From assembly GCA_039024315.1 (NCBI GenBank), contig JBCCQN010000053.1, positions 1 to 41,219 of the forward strand: DNA of 41,219 bases, written 5' to 3'. Below the pieces are notes generated by a model. It ran no database searches. It saw only the letters and a list, made by a program, of their open reading frames with translations, and was not told the origin of the DNA. The stretch comes from JBCAWW01 sp039024315. GTDB lineage: Bacteria > Bacteroidota > Bacteroidia > J057. The translations under genes and the position numbers were made by a program. Positions 24,065-32,661 of the stretch are shown here, in pieces (positions within the stretch are counted from its first letter, which is position 1; the number at the start of each line of letters is the position of its first letter).

Positions 24065-25021
24065 TTAGTCCATAGACGCATTATCCACTTTCGCTTCTTC
24101 ACGGGCTTTTACATACTCTTCTGGAGATAGATCACCGTAGAAATAGTCGATAGGATTAATCTTCTTGTTGTTGTGGACAATCTCATAGTGGAGGTGAGGC
24201 CCTTTAGATAGACCTGTATTGCCCGACCAACCGATGATATCACCACGCTTTACTTTATGGCCTTCCTTGACGTTTACCGCTTTGAGGTGAGCGTACTTAG
24301 ACTCATAGCCAAATGCACCGTGATTTATGTGAACTTGGATGCCGTAACCACCGCGACTACGACCTGCAAATTTCACAATACCGTCTGCACTCGCCCGAAC
24401 AGGAGTACCTTTGTTGGCTTGCATATCTAAACCAGTGTGCGGCTTGCGATATTTCAAAATCGGATGCATACGCATACCAAAACCTGAGATGATTCGTCCT
24501 GGTACAGGGCGAATAGCCGGTGTATGACGCAATTCATCCTCTTTGGAGTTTAGTAGGTCAACTAATATTGTATAGCTACTGGTCTGCATCAGGACCTTTT
24601 CATTTACTTGGTCGATTGTTTTCTCAGCTGTAATAAGCTCCTGAGGCATATTAGGGCTGTAGATGTTGTTAGCAGTACCACCAGTACCACCGTTCCAAAT
24701 ACCCTCAGAGATAGCCTCAATACCGAGAATACTACGATAGTACTTGTCGTTCATCTGGAGGGAATCAACGCGATCCTCTAAAGATGAAAACTGTTGGTTG
24801 AATTCCTTGATGCGATTAACCAATTCTTGGTTTTCGCTTTTTAGAAGAGCATTCTTTGGATCATCGTAAGCAAAGAAGTAGATCGCGAGTCCTGTGAAGG
24901 CGAGCAAAGCTGCGAGAGAAAATAGGGAAGCCGTGTACCGAATTATCGATTTGGGCGTAGTCTTCTCCTCCTGAAATGTGCAACTCTCTTCATCATAATA
25001 GTATCTCACTTTTCTTGCCAT
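24065..25021 (-). CDS. M23-family metallopeptidase, membrane-anchored (cell-wall endopeptidase)
   Basis: Zinc endopeptidase-type protein of 318 aa acting on peptidoglycan cross-links in the periplasm. One N-terminal membrane anchor (about 26-50) is followed by a coiled coil (about 55-95), as in the MepM/EnvC/DipM group. The LytM domain (about 175-300) has all zinc and catalytic residues: His195 and Asp199 in HTGLDM, His245 in KYAHLK and His276/His278 in GPHLHYE. It is therefore likely to be active, not a degenerate EnvC-type activator. It shares a 185-bp divergent region with alaS and precedes the MerR gene by 27 bp. A role in growth or division is inferred from the family. Confidence 0.93.
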   Translation of the reverse strand: MARKVRYYYDEESCTFQEEKTTPKSIIRYTASLFSLAALLAFTGLAIYFFAYDDPKNALLKSENQELVNRIKEFNQQFSSLEDRVDSLQMNDKYYRSILGIEAISEGIWNGGTGGTANNIYSPNMPQELITAEKTIDQVNEKVLMQTSSYTILVDLLNSKEDELRHTPAIRPVPGRIISGFGMRMHPILKYRKPHTGLDMQANKGTPVRASADGIVKFAGRSRGGYGIQVHINHGAFGYESKYAHLKAVNVKEGHKVKRGDIIGWSGNTGLSKGPHLHYEIVHNNKKINPIDYFYGDLSPEEYVKAREEAKVDNASMD

Positions 25022-25127
25022 AAGAACAGGGGATTTTGATTAATTTGGACCGTGGTTTGGGATCACAATTAGAGCAAGTTTGACGTAAGATTTTGATATC
25101 CAGAGTGAATATGTAAATCTTGTGAGC

Positions 25128-25157
25128 CAAATTTAACAAAAATTTTATATCCGCAAA
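25128..25157 (-). promoter_or_regulatory. Predicted Bacteroidota-type promoter for the M23-merR genes
   Basis: Minus strand TAAATTTG (25135-25128) matches the -7 consensus TAnnTTTG exactly. A TTTG at 25157-25154 lies 18 nt upstream as the -33 element. Transcription would run towards the M23 start at 25021, giving a leader of about 100 nt. Confidence 0.45.
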
Positions 25158-25206
25158 CAAACCACCGAGTAATTATTTACAATAGATCATACAAGAATAG
25201 AAATAA

Positions 25207-27831
25207 ATGAATTCTTCAAGAAAAATAAGAGAGACCTTCCTAAACTTCTTTGCCAGCAAAAAACATCAGGTCGTAAAATCAGCCCCCATCGTTGTTAAAG
25301 ACGATCCCACCCTAATGTTTACAAATGCTGGAATGAATCCATTTAAAGACATATTTCTTGGTCTAAAAAATCCAGAATTTCAAAGAGTTGCCGATACTCA
25401 GAAGTGTTTGCGCGTCTCCGGAAAACACAATGACCTCGAAGAAGTCGGCCACGATACCTATCATCACACCATGTTTGAGATGTTAGGAAATTGGTCTTTT
25501 GGTAACTATTACAAGCAGGAAGCAATAGATTGGGCATGGGAATTACTTACCCAACACTATAAAATAGACCCTGAGCGCCTCTACGCCAGCGTATTTGGGG
25601 GCGATGAAACTGATGGGACCGAAGCAGACACAGAAGCCGAAAAAATTTGGCTGGCCCACCTGCCTGCTGAACGTATCCTGCGCTATGGCAAGAAGGACAA
25701 CTTCTGGGAGATGGGTGATGTCGGACCTTGCGGACCCTGCTCAGAGATCCACGTTGATCTGCGTTCGGACGAAGAAAGAACCAAAATAGATGGTGCCAGC
25801 TTAGTTAACGCAGACCACCCGCAGGTAGTAGAAATCTGGAACCTTGTTTTCATTCAGTACAATTGTCGTGCCGATGGCAATTTAGAGCCGCTTCCAGCCA
25901 CTCATATCGACACTGGGATGGGGTTTGAGCGACTCGTAATGGCACTTCAGCACAAAGAATCGACATATGACACCGACCTTTTTGACCGAACACGCAGCTT
26001 TTTAGAAAAAAAGACAAATCTGCAATATTTCGATGCTACCGAAGAGCAAAAAATTGCGATTCGTGTAGTAATTGACCACATCAGAGCCATCGTTTTTACC
26101 ATTGCAGACGGTCAAATCCCCTCCAATACCGGTGCCGGTTATGTGATCAGGCGTATCTTGCGTCGCGCTTCACGCTACGCTTATTCTAGTTTAGGTATCA
26201 CTGAACCCTTTATGTATGAGATGGTGGCTCTACTCGCAGAGGAGTATAAGGGGGTATTTGACGAAGTCGAACAGCAACAAGCCTTCATTGAGCGTATTAT
26301 CAAGGAGGAGGAAAGCGGCTTTCTCCGTAAGCTGGAAAGTGGCTCGCAAATGTTTGAAAGCTACCTAAAAGACAATCCTGACGAAAAAGTCATTGACGGT
26401 AAGTTTGCCTTCAGATTGTATGACACCTTTGGCTTTCCTATCGATTTGACCGATCTAATGGCTCGCGAGCAAGGACGTGAGATTGACATGGCTGGTTTTG
26501 AAAAAGAACTAGAAGCCCAAAAAGCTCGCAGCCGTGCCGCTACCGAAATGGATACAGGTGATTGGATTGAGGTTAATCCTTCAGATGATCTGCCGCGCTT
26601 CTTAGGCTATGATACCTTGAGGCTGCAAACGACTATCCAAAAGTACCGTACGGTCAAAACGGCCAAGAAGTCTCTCTACCAAATTGTACTGGCCGAAACC
26701 CCCTTTTATGCCGAGAGTGGAGGCCAAGTTGGGGATAAAGGGACCCTTACAAATGGTGCGGAAATGGTCAAGGTTCTTGATACCAAGAAGGAAAATCAGT
26801 TGTTTGTGCATCTAGTTGACAAGCTCCCAGCGGATCCTAGCGGCAATTGGACCGCGGCAGTGCATGCGAGTTTCCGAAAGCGCGTCATGTCCAATCACAC
26901 TGCGACTCACCTTTTGCACGCAGCCTTGCGCAATCACTTAGGTAAGCATGTCGAACAGCGGGGCTCTTTGGTTTCAGATAAGAGTTTACGCTTTGACTTC
27001 TCACACTTTGCTAAGGTTACGGATGAAGAGCTCGCCCTTGTCGAACGCGAAGTCAACGCGAAAATCGCCGCAGGAATTCCATTGGTGGAGCATCGCTCTA
27101 TGCCAATCGATGAGGCCAAAGCCTTAGGAGCGATGGCTTTGTTTGGCGAGAAGTATGGAGACGAAGTACGCGTGATTGTTTTTGATCCAGACTACTCCGT
27201 AGAACTCTGCGGCGGAACACATGTGTCTAATACTCAGGAAATTCGCCTGTTCAAATTGGTGTCTGAGGGTTCTGTAGCAGCGGGTATCCGGAGGGTGGAA
27301 GCTTTGACCAGTGATGCGGCGCTCGACTTTTATAATGAGCGTATCGCCACTTTAGATCGCATTGGGGCTCAATTCAAAACCACCAAAAATCTCGACAAGC
27401 AGGTCGAAGACCTAAACGAGAAGTTGCGTTCCCTTGAAAAGGAACTCGCTCAGGCCAATGCAGAGAAGGTAGCTCGCCTCAAGGGAGAGTTGCTTGGAGA
27501 AGCTGAGGCGATGGGTGACATTCAAGTGATCCGCAAGGAAGTCTCTGTTGGCTCTGCTGACGATCTTAAACAGTTGGCATTCATGCTCAAACGCGAAACC
27601 CAAAACACTTTGGCAGTTCTAGGGACAGTGGTGAAGAACAAACCCTTGCTGGGCGTAGTACTAAGTGATGATTTGGCTGAGACAGGACGCTTCCATGCCG
27701 GAAATATGGTCCGTGAACTCGCCAAGGAGATCAAAGGTGGCGGTGGCGGTCAGGCCTTTTTTGCGACTGCAGGCGGGAAAGATGCCAGCGGTTTAGCGGC
27801 TGCCTTAGCCAAAGTAAGTGAGATGCTTTAG
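25207..27831 (+). CDS. alaS: Alanine--tRNA ligase
   Basis: Cytoplasmic class II aminoacyl-tRNA synthetase that charges tRNA-Ala, 874 aa, full length. The N-terminal aminoacylation core contains motif 1/2 sequences (FTNAGMNPFKDIFLG, MFEMLGNWSFGNYYK) and GAGYVIRRILRRASRY. The editing domain has the zinc/active-site pair HTATH (His564, His568) and CGGTH (Cys668, His672). A coiled coil (about 725-760) leads to the C-Ala domain, with the Gly-rich KGGGGGQAFFATAGGKDASG near the end. ATG 25207 gives the usual MNSSRKIRETFLNFFASKKH start. It is divergent from the M23 gene and followed by a clear terminator flanked by hairpin repeats. Confidence 0.98.
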   Translation: MNSSRKIRETFLNFFASKKHQVVKSAPIVVKDDPTLMFTNAGMNPFKDIFLGLKNPEFQRVADTQKCLRVSGKHNDLEEVGHDTYHHTMFEMLGNWSFGNYYKQEAIDWAWELLTQHYKIDPERLYASVFGGDETDGTEADTEAEKIWLAHLPAERILRYGKKDNFWEMGDVGPCGPCSEIHVDLRSDEERTKIDGASLVNADHPQVVEIWNLVFIQYNCRADGNLEPLPATHIDTGMGFERLVMALQHKESTYDTDLFDRTRSFLEKKTNLQYFDATEEQKIAIRVVIDHIRAIVFTIADGQIPSNTGAGYVIRRILRRASRYAYSSLGITEPFMYEMVALLAEEYKGVFDEVEQQQAFIERIIKEEESGFLRKLESGSQMFESYLKDNPDEKVIDGKFAFRLYDTFGFPIDLTDLMAREQGREIDMAGFEKELEAQKARSRAATEMDTGDWIEVNPSDDLPRFLGYDTLRLQTTIQKYRTVKTAKKSLYQIVLAETPFYAESGGQVGDKGTLTNGAEMVKVLDTKKENQLFVHLVDKLPADPSGNWTAAVHASFRKRVMSNHTATHLLHAALRNHLGKHVEQRGSLVSDKSLRFDFSHFAKVTDEELALVEREVNAKIAAGIPLVEHRSMPIDEAKALGAMALFGEKYGDEVRVIVFDPDYSVELCGGTHVSNTQEIRLFKLVSEGSVAAGIRRVEALTSDAALDFYNERIATLDRIGAQFKTTKNLDKQVEDLNEKLRSLEKELAQANAEKVARLKGELLGEAEAMGDIQVIRKEVSVGSADDLKQLAFMLKRETQNTLAVLGTVVKNKPLLGVVLSDDLAETGRFHAGNMVRELAKEIKGGGGGQAFFATAGGKDASGLAAALAKVSEML

Positions 27832-27857
27832 CATTTTGTAGATTAGTATTAGTGTAT

Positions 27858-27877
27858 CGCCTTCGGCGAACGCTTAT
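27858..27877 (+). repeat. Dispersed hairpin repeat, left copy of pair after alaS
   Basis: Stem CGCC, loop TTC, stem GGCG, tail AACGCTTAT. Its stem is fully different from CTGC/GCAG at the two inner or outer positions yet still pairs. It lies 26 bp after the alaS stop. Confidence 0.75.
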
Positions 27878-27890
27878 AATCATAATTTAG

Positions 27891-27926
27891 ACTCCCGTTT
27901 AGCTTCAGCGCTAGATGGGAGTTTTT
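27891..27926 (+). terminator. Rho-independent terminator of alaS
   Basis: ACTCCC (27891-27896) pairs with GGGAGT (27917-27922), with an inner TAGC/GCTA stem, and is followed by a T-run (TTTTTG). It lies between the two inward-facing hairpin repeats. Confidence 0.75.
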
Positions 27927-27933
27927 GTTGAGG

Positions 27934-27957
27934 ATAAGCGTTCTGCGCAGCAGTAAG
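27934..27957 (-). repeat. Dispersed hairpin repeat, right copy of pair after alaS
   Basis: Minus strand CTGC-TGC-GCAG-AACGCTTAT. With the copy at 27858 it forms an inverted pair whose AACGCTTAT tails face the terminator. Confidence 0.75.
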
Positions 27958-28104
27958 AAAAAATCTCCTCCCCCTGTCGCCTCGCAGTACCATGAGTATA
28001 GCTTGTTTGGCTAAATATTAGCATAATCTAATGTGGGCTTGTCTTGGAAAAGAAGCCTAAGATAGCGTGCTTTGAATCTCACAACTATTGTTAACACGAA
28101 TCCT

Positions 28105-31100
28105 ATGAATTTGCGCATTACTTTGGTCAGCATACTGGCCTTATTTCCCTTATTGATTTGGGGACAATGGACTCCATTAAGCACCAATGGCTTGACTGGG
28201 AACCTTTGGGATATCAGCTCTTCTGGTTCTATTCAAGTGGCGATTGTAGGCAGTGATGGCATGTTTTACTCAATAAATGGTGGGTTAGATTGGACGCAGC
28301 CCTCCTTTGTCTCTCAGCCTAATGATGCTAATATCTACGCTCAGACCCGCTTCAAAAAGATAGAACAACAAATCACTAGGATTGTGGCCGTTGGTCATGA
28401 TACCATCAATGATCGCGGAGTGGTTTTTGCCGGCGCGGGCAGCGATTGGCAATTGGTCTATACTGCTAGCGTGGGTCAAGAATTAAATGACCTCTATTTG
28501 GATAATAATACAGCATGGTTGGTGGGAAGCGCTGGATTTGTATTATCACTCAACCTCAATTCCGGAAACAACTTTACCCAAGCTTCGGGCACAACGCGAG
28601 ATCTGTATACGATCATAGAGGAAAATATCGGAGGAGACTCAGTACTATTGAGGCGTGGGGGATCTGGTGAGCCGGATTGGGTATTGGTTGATAATTCGGC
28701 AACGGTCTCTGAATTAGTACAAGCCAACAATTTGGTATTTGGCCTCCGGGACTCCTCTGAAGTGGCTTATTATGGTGGGGGAGCAGGCTTCTTTAGTTTT
28801 GGCCGCTATAAATACCCTCAATATTTTCCCCCACAAGCTGTAAAACCAACCTGTCTCTCTCAATCATACAGCAATAATATCAGTTTCGGGACTGAAAACG
28901 GAATATTCTGGGGAGGTACGGGGAGTTACCAGCTATCTCCTTCCTCTGCCGGTTATCACATCGTAGCGATGACAGGAACCTTCTATGCCATAACTACCTC
29001 CGGAGATGTTTTGAAGACCACGAATTGGGGACAGCCTTACATACCCTACGTCAATTTTATTGCCCCTAGTGGTGCTTGTCGGGATTCGCTAGTAATGTTT
29101 GACAATCAAGGATTATTTACCACTAATTACACTTGGTTAGAAAACGGAGGGCCTTTGCAAGGCAATAATTCTGTTAGTCCTACTAAGACCTATAATACAA
29201 CGGGTACATATCAAATCACTTTGATTGGAAGCAATGGTACCTTAGCCGATACCTTGTCTCGTAGTCTAACGATCGTCGATCCACCTGCGGTCAACCTGCC
29301 TTATACCGTGCAAGGAGCGCTCTTTTGCAAAACTGGTGTGGGGAGCGTGACGATACAAAACTCAGTTCCGGGTGTCTTATATCGGCTTTATTCTCTGACA
29401 GACCAGTCTTATAAGGGAACGGGTCTGGGTAACAATGGTGCCGTGGTTTTGAGTACCGATTTGATGACGGATTCGACCTATTTTCTAATTTCTGCTTCGA
29501 GGGCTTTTACGGGCTGTGAGAAATTTTTCACAGATACTGTCTTCTTTGATGTCGAAACGCCAGAGGCACGTTTTCATACGGATCTGATTAATGCGACAGT
29601 AGGGGAGGAGCTTAGGCTTTACAACTTATCGAAAGAAGGGGATTCGTTTCAGTGGGATCTAGGGTCGAATGCTTCTATAGTTTCTGCAAACACACTCAAT
29701 CCGCCAGCCATTAGTTATAATCAAACTGGGCATCAAACGGCGCAACTGATTGCGATCACCAGTAATGGGTGTGCTGATACCCTTATCGATACGACTTTAT
29801 TGGTCTACGATAAGAATCAACTGGCGGAAGAATGCTGGGCCTTTAACCTCAGAGGGGCAGATGAAAACTATTATACCAATAAAAGTACTGACTTTTTGGT
29901 CGACGCTCAGGCTGATCAAGAAGGGAATATGATAGTGGCCGCTCACTATGGCAATTTGAGTATGACGAGTCGGGAAGGCGATGAAGGTCCCGTATTAGAT
30001 GGATTTGGCTCCGTGATCACCAAATATGATCGCTTTGGGGTGCAAAAGTGGAGAGTGGTCCTCGAAGATTCAGCCTATGTGCCCTATACTCCTTTTCCAA
30101 ACGTGGGGAGGCTCCCTAGCATTGAGGCTATTAGTCGTAGTCCTTCGGGGGATATCTATATGAGCGCAATTATCGAGGGCAATGCCTTATTAGGTTCTAA
30201 TAATGGTGAATTTATTCGTTTTCGCTTTCCCCCCGATCAACTAGGTAATCCCGATAAAAAGCGCCGGACCATTTTGGTAAAATATGATTCAACTGGAGTC
30301 GTGCAATGGCACAGTATCCAGAATGAAATGCTCATCAATAAGATGGTAACAGATTCGATGGGAAATCTGTATCTATCGATTCAAGAGGTCTTTTACCAGC
30401 CAAGTTTGCTTGGAAAGACAGTAAACTATATCAGTCCGCTAGGAGATTCTACCGCTATGGCAAATCGCCTGGATGCCAATAATAATCTCGAATATGCAGA
30501 TGCTGCTATTATCAAAATTACTCCTAATGGAGATTTTATTTGGCAAAAAGGTTTCTTTGATAATGAACCCAATAAGATTGATGTCCTCATTAATGATATG
30601 AGCGTAGACCGCAACAATGCCCTAAATTGGATTGGTCTTTATCGCTCGGATTTCAACATAATCGATCAAAATGGCAGTGTTACGGCCGGTCCAACGATGC
30701 TCTCAAATTATTCAGGTCCAAATAGCAGCGATGTTTTCTTAGGTCAATTTGATTTGGCTGGTACGCTCAATTGGACGACTCCCATAGTTTGTAACTCCAA
30801 CTTTAATTTTTATATCGAAAACCAAGTCAAGAATGATATTAACGGGAACCTGTACCTGAAAATAAACTCCTTCAGTCCCCCAGTTTGTTATTCTACAGAT
30901 GGTAGTATCAGTGGGCCTAATTACCATAGAGGCAATATCATAAGCTATGACAAGGATGGGCTTTTACGTTGGCAGGCAGGGACTTTTACCTCCAGCATGT
31001 TCTTGAGTTATATCAATATTGGCTATGACCAAAAGTTATACCTCAGTGCGGATGCAGATCCCTTTAGCTTTAGTCCAGTCATTAGCCTTTCCTCACGTGA

Positions 31101-32661
31101 TAGTGCAGACTATCATCAATTTGACGCTAGGTTTCGCAGTATTTTGCTAGCTGCTTATGATTCCCTCGGCAATTTGGAATACTTCACGGGTATCAATGGC
31201 TCTAATTATGAAAAGAATCCCAAAGCGTCTTATTCTCCGATTATAGCAGGGGCAGATACCAGTGGCAAATTGTTTATGGCGCTAGATGTACTGAAACAAA
31301 GCAGTAACGACCCCTTTGTCATCCAAAATGATTCAATCTACGCCGATGCAATTGATGTCGTTTTAATCTCCAATCAACCCAACGATTGCGGCCCTATTTA
31401 TATCTATACCAATCGTCAGTCGAGTGACTTTTGCCCTGGGGATACAGTAGGAATTCCTTTTAGAGTTGCGCCCCCCTTTCTTAATGATACCAGCGCTACC
31501 TTTTACCTAGTGCTGTATGATTCCTTGGGTAACTACCCTGAGACAGTAATCGGTAGTTTGGACAATCCCAATAATGTCGATACCATCTATGGGGTTCTAC
31601 CTAATGATCTATTTATCTACCTAGATTTTGAATTTAGGATCAGGGGCTCCGATGCTTCTTATAGTTATAACAACTATACTACCGCCACCTTTGTCTGGGA
31701 TCCTCTGCCAAATCGCCCTCCCACAGACACCGTGGTTTGTCAAGGACAAACGATCGTCTTACAAACCTTTAATTCCGCCTTTCAATACCAATGGTCTCCC
31801 CCCAATCTGGTGAATGATCCCAGTGCTAAAACGATCTTCCATACGGCAGATAGCAGTGTCCAACTAATCGCCAGTGGTCTTTATGAATGCGGCTGGAGCC
31901 AGGACACCTTCAATATTGAGATTGCGAGTTTAGCAGCTACCATCATGGGAGATACACTCCTTTGTCAAGGCGATAGTATCATTTTGACGGCGAATGTTGG
32001 CAGTCAGTACCAATATCAATGGTTGGATTCTGCTTTTTTGAGTCAAACAGATATCGTCAATCCTTGGGCATTCCCCGATAGCAGTAGGACATTTACCGTA
32101 ATTGTTTCTGATAATACGCCTGGCTGTGGAGATACAGATACGGCTACCTTTAGTGTGCAGGTCCTTTACCCTCCAGCAACGCCTGTCATTAGCTTCGATA
32201 GCACCAATACGCTTTTACAAGCCACGAGCGCAGGTGCCACTAACTTTCAATGGTTTCTGGATGGGCAGGCAATCAATGGCGCCAATGCTGCCACCTTTAT
32301 GCCAACCAGCAGTGGTATCTATCGGGTTTTGGTGGCTAATAGCAATTGTGAAGGAGATACCTCCGCTACTTTCAGCTATTCCGCTACCTCTCTTGAAGGC
32401 CAATTCAATCCTTGGGGCTTTGCTGTCTCACCGATACCGTCATCGGGTAGCTTGTTTTTTTCTGGCACGCTGCGCGGAACGCTTAGCCTCAGCATCAAAA
32501 TGCTAGACGCACAAGGCAGAAAGGTCTATCACGAAACTTTGAGGCCCCAAAGTGGAGAGTTTCGCCACGCCTTAAATCTGACACTCCCAGCTGGGCTGTA
32601 CCTCTTTGGGGTGGAGGCCGAAGGACATACTTGGTATCAAAAGGTGATCATTACGCCTTAG
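28105..32661 (+). CDS. Large T9SS-secreted protein with PKD/Ig-like domains and type A sorting domain
   Basis: 1518 aa from ATG 28105 (MNLRITLVSILALFPLLIWGQ, a signal peptide); a TTG at 28072 is in frame but would spoil the signal, so it is rejected. Residues about 20-300 look like a beta-propeller with an Asp-box-like SINGGLDW. PKD-like domains follow at about 312-395 and 485-575. A long middle region (about 590-1130) has SBBP-type phrases (AQADQEGNMIVAAHYGN, VITKYDRFGVQKWR), suggesting a second propeller. Three Ig-like domains lie at about 1205-1428 (CQGQTIVL, CQGDSIIL). The last 80 residues (VSPIPSSGSLFF, MLDAQGRKVYHETL, LPAGLYLFGVEAEG) form a type A T9SS sorting domain, so the protein is expected on the cell surface or released. 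No catalytic domain is seen. Its stop overlaps the CHAT gene stop by 3 bp, tail to tail. Confidence 0.9.
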   Translation: MNLRITLVSILALFPLLIWGQWTPLSTNGLTGNLWDISSSGSIQVAIVGSDGMFYSINGGLDWTQPSFVSQPNDANIYAQTRFKKIEQQITRIVAVGHDTINDRGVVFAGAGSDWQLVYTASVGQELNDLYLDNNTAWLVGSAGFVLSLNLNSGNNFTQASGTTRDLYTIIEENIGGDSVLLRRGGSGEPDWVLVDNSATVSELVQANNLVFGLRDSSEVAYYGGGAGFFSFGRYKYPQYFPPQAVKPTCLSQSYSNNISFGTENGIFWGGTGSYQLSPSSAGYHIVAMTGTFYAITTSGDVLKTTNWGQPYIPYVNFIAPSGACRDSLVMFDNQGLFTTNYTWLENGGPLQGNNSVSPTKTYNTTGTYQITLIGSNGTLADTLSRSLTIVDPPAVNLPYTVQGALFCKTGVGSVTIQNSVPGVLYRLYSLTDQSYKGTGLGNNGAVVLSTDLMTDSTYFLISASRAFTGCEKFFTDTVFFDVETPEARFHTDLINATVGEELRLYNLSKEGDSFQWDLGSNASIVSANTLNPPAISYNQTGHQTAQLIAITSNGCADTLIDTTLLVYDKNQLAEECWAFNLRGADENYYTNKSTDFLVDAQADQEGNMIVAAHYGNLSMTSREGDEGPVLDGFGSVITKYDRFGVQKWRVVLEDSAYVPYTPFPNVGRLPSIEAISRSPSGDIYMSAIIEGNALLGSNNGEFIRFRFPPDQLGNPDKKRRTILVKYDSTGVVQWHSIQNEMLINKMVTDSMGNLYLSIQEVFYQPSLLGKTVNYISPLGDSTAMANRLDANNNLEYADAAIIKITPNGDFIWQKGFFDNEPNKIDVLINDMSVDRNNALNWIGLYRSDFNIIDQNGSVTAGPTMLSNYSGPNSSDVFLGQFDLAGTLNWTTPIVCNSNFNFYIENQVKNDINGNLYLKINSFSPPVCYSTDGSISGPNYHRGNIISYDKDGLLRWQAGTFTSSMFLSYINIGYDQKLYLSADADPFSFSPVISLSSRDSADYHQFDARFRSILLAAYDSLGNLEYFTGINGSNYEKNPKASYSPIIAGADTSGKLFMALDVLKQSSNDPFVIQNDSIYADAIDVVLISNQPNDCGPIYIYTNRQSSDFCPGDTVGIPFRVAPPFLNDTSATFYLVLYDSLGNYPETVIGSLDNPNNVDTIYGVLPNDLFIYLDFEFRIRGSDASYSYNNYTTATFVWDPLPNRPPTDTVVCQGQTIVLQTFNSAFQYQWSPPNLVNDPSAKTIFHTADSSVQLIASGLYECGWSQDTFNIEIASLAATIMGDTLLCQGDSIILTANVGSQYQYQWLDSAFLSQTDIVNPWAFPDSSRTFTVIVSDNTPGCGDTDTATFSVQVLYPPATPVISFDSTNTLLQATSAGATNFQWFLDGQAINGANAATFMPTSSGIYRVLVANSNCEGDTSATFSYSATSLEGQFNPWGFAVSPIPSSGSLFFSGTLRGTLSLSIKMLDAQGRKVYHETLRPQSGEFRHALNLTLPAGLYLFGVEAEGHTWYQKVIITP
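32466..32485 (+). repeat. Possible in-frame hairpin repeat in the T9SS gene
   Basis: CACGC-TGC-GCGG-AACGCTTA inside the sorting domain, encoding TLRGTL. Only three stem pairs form. The protein sequence here is also natural for this domain, so this may be chance. Confidence 0.35.
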
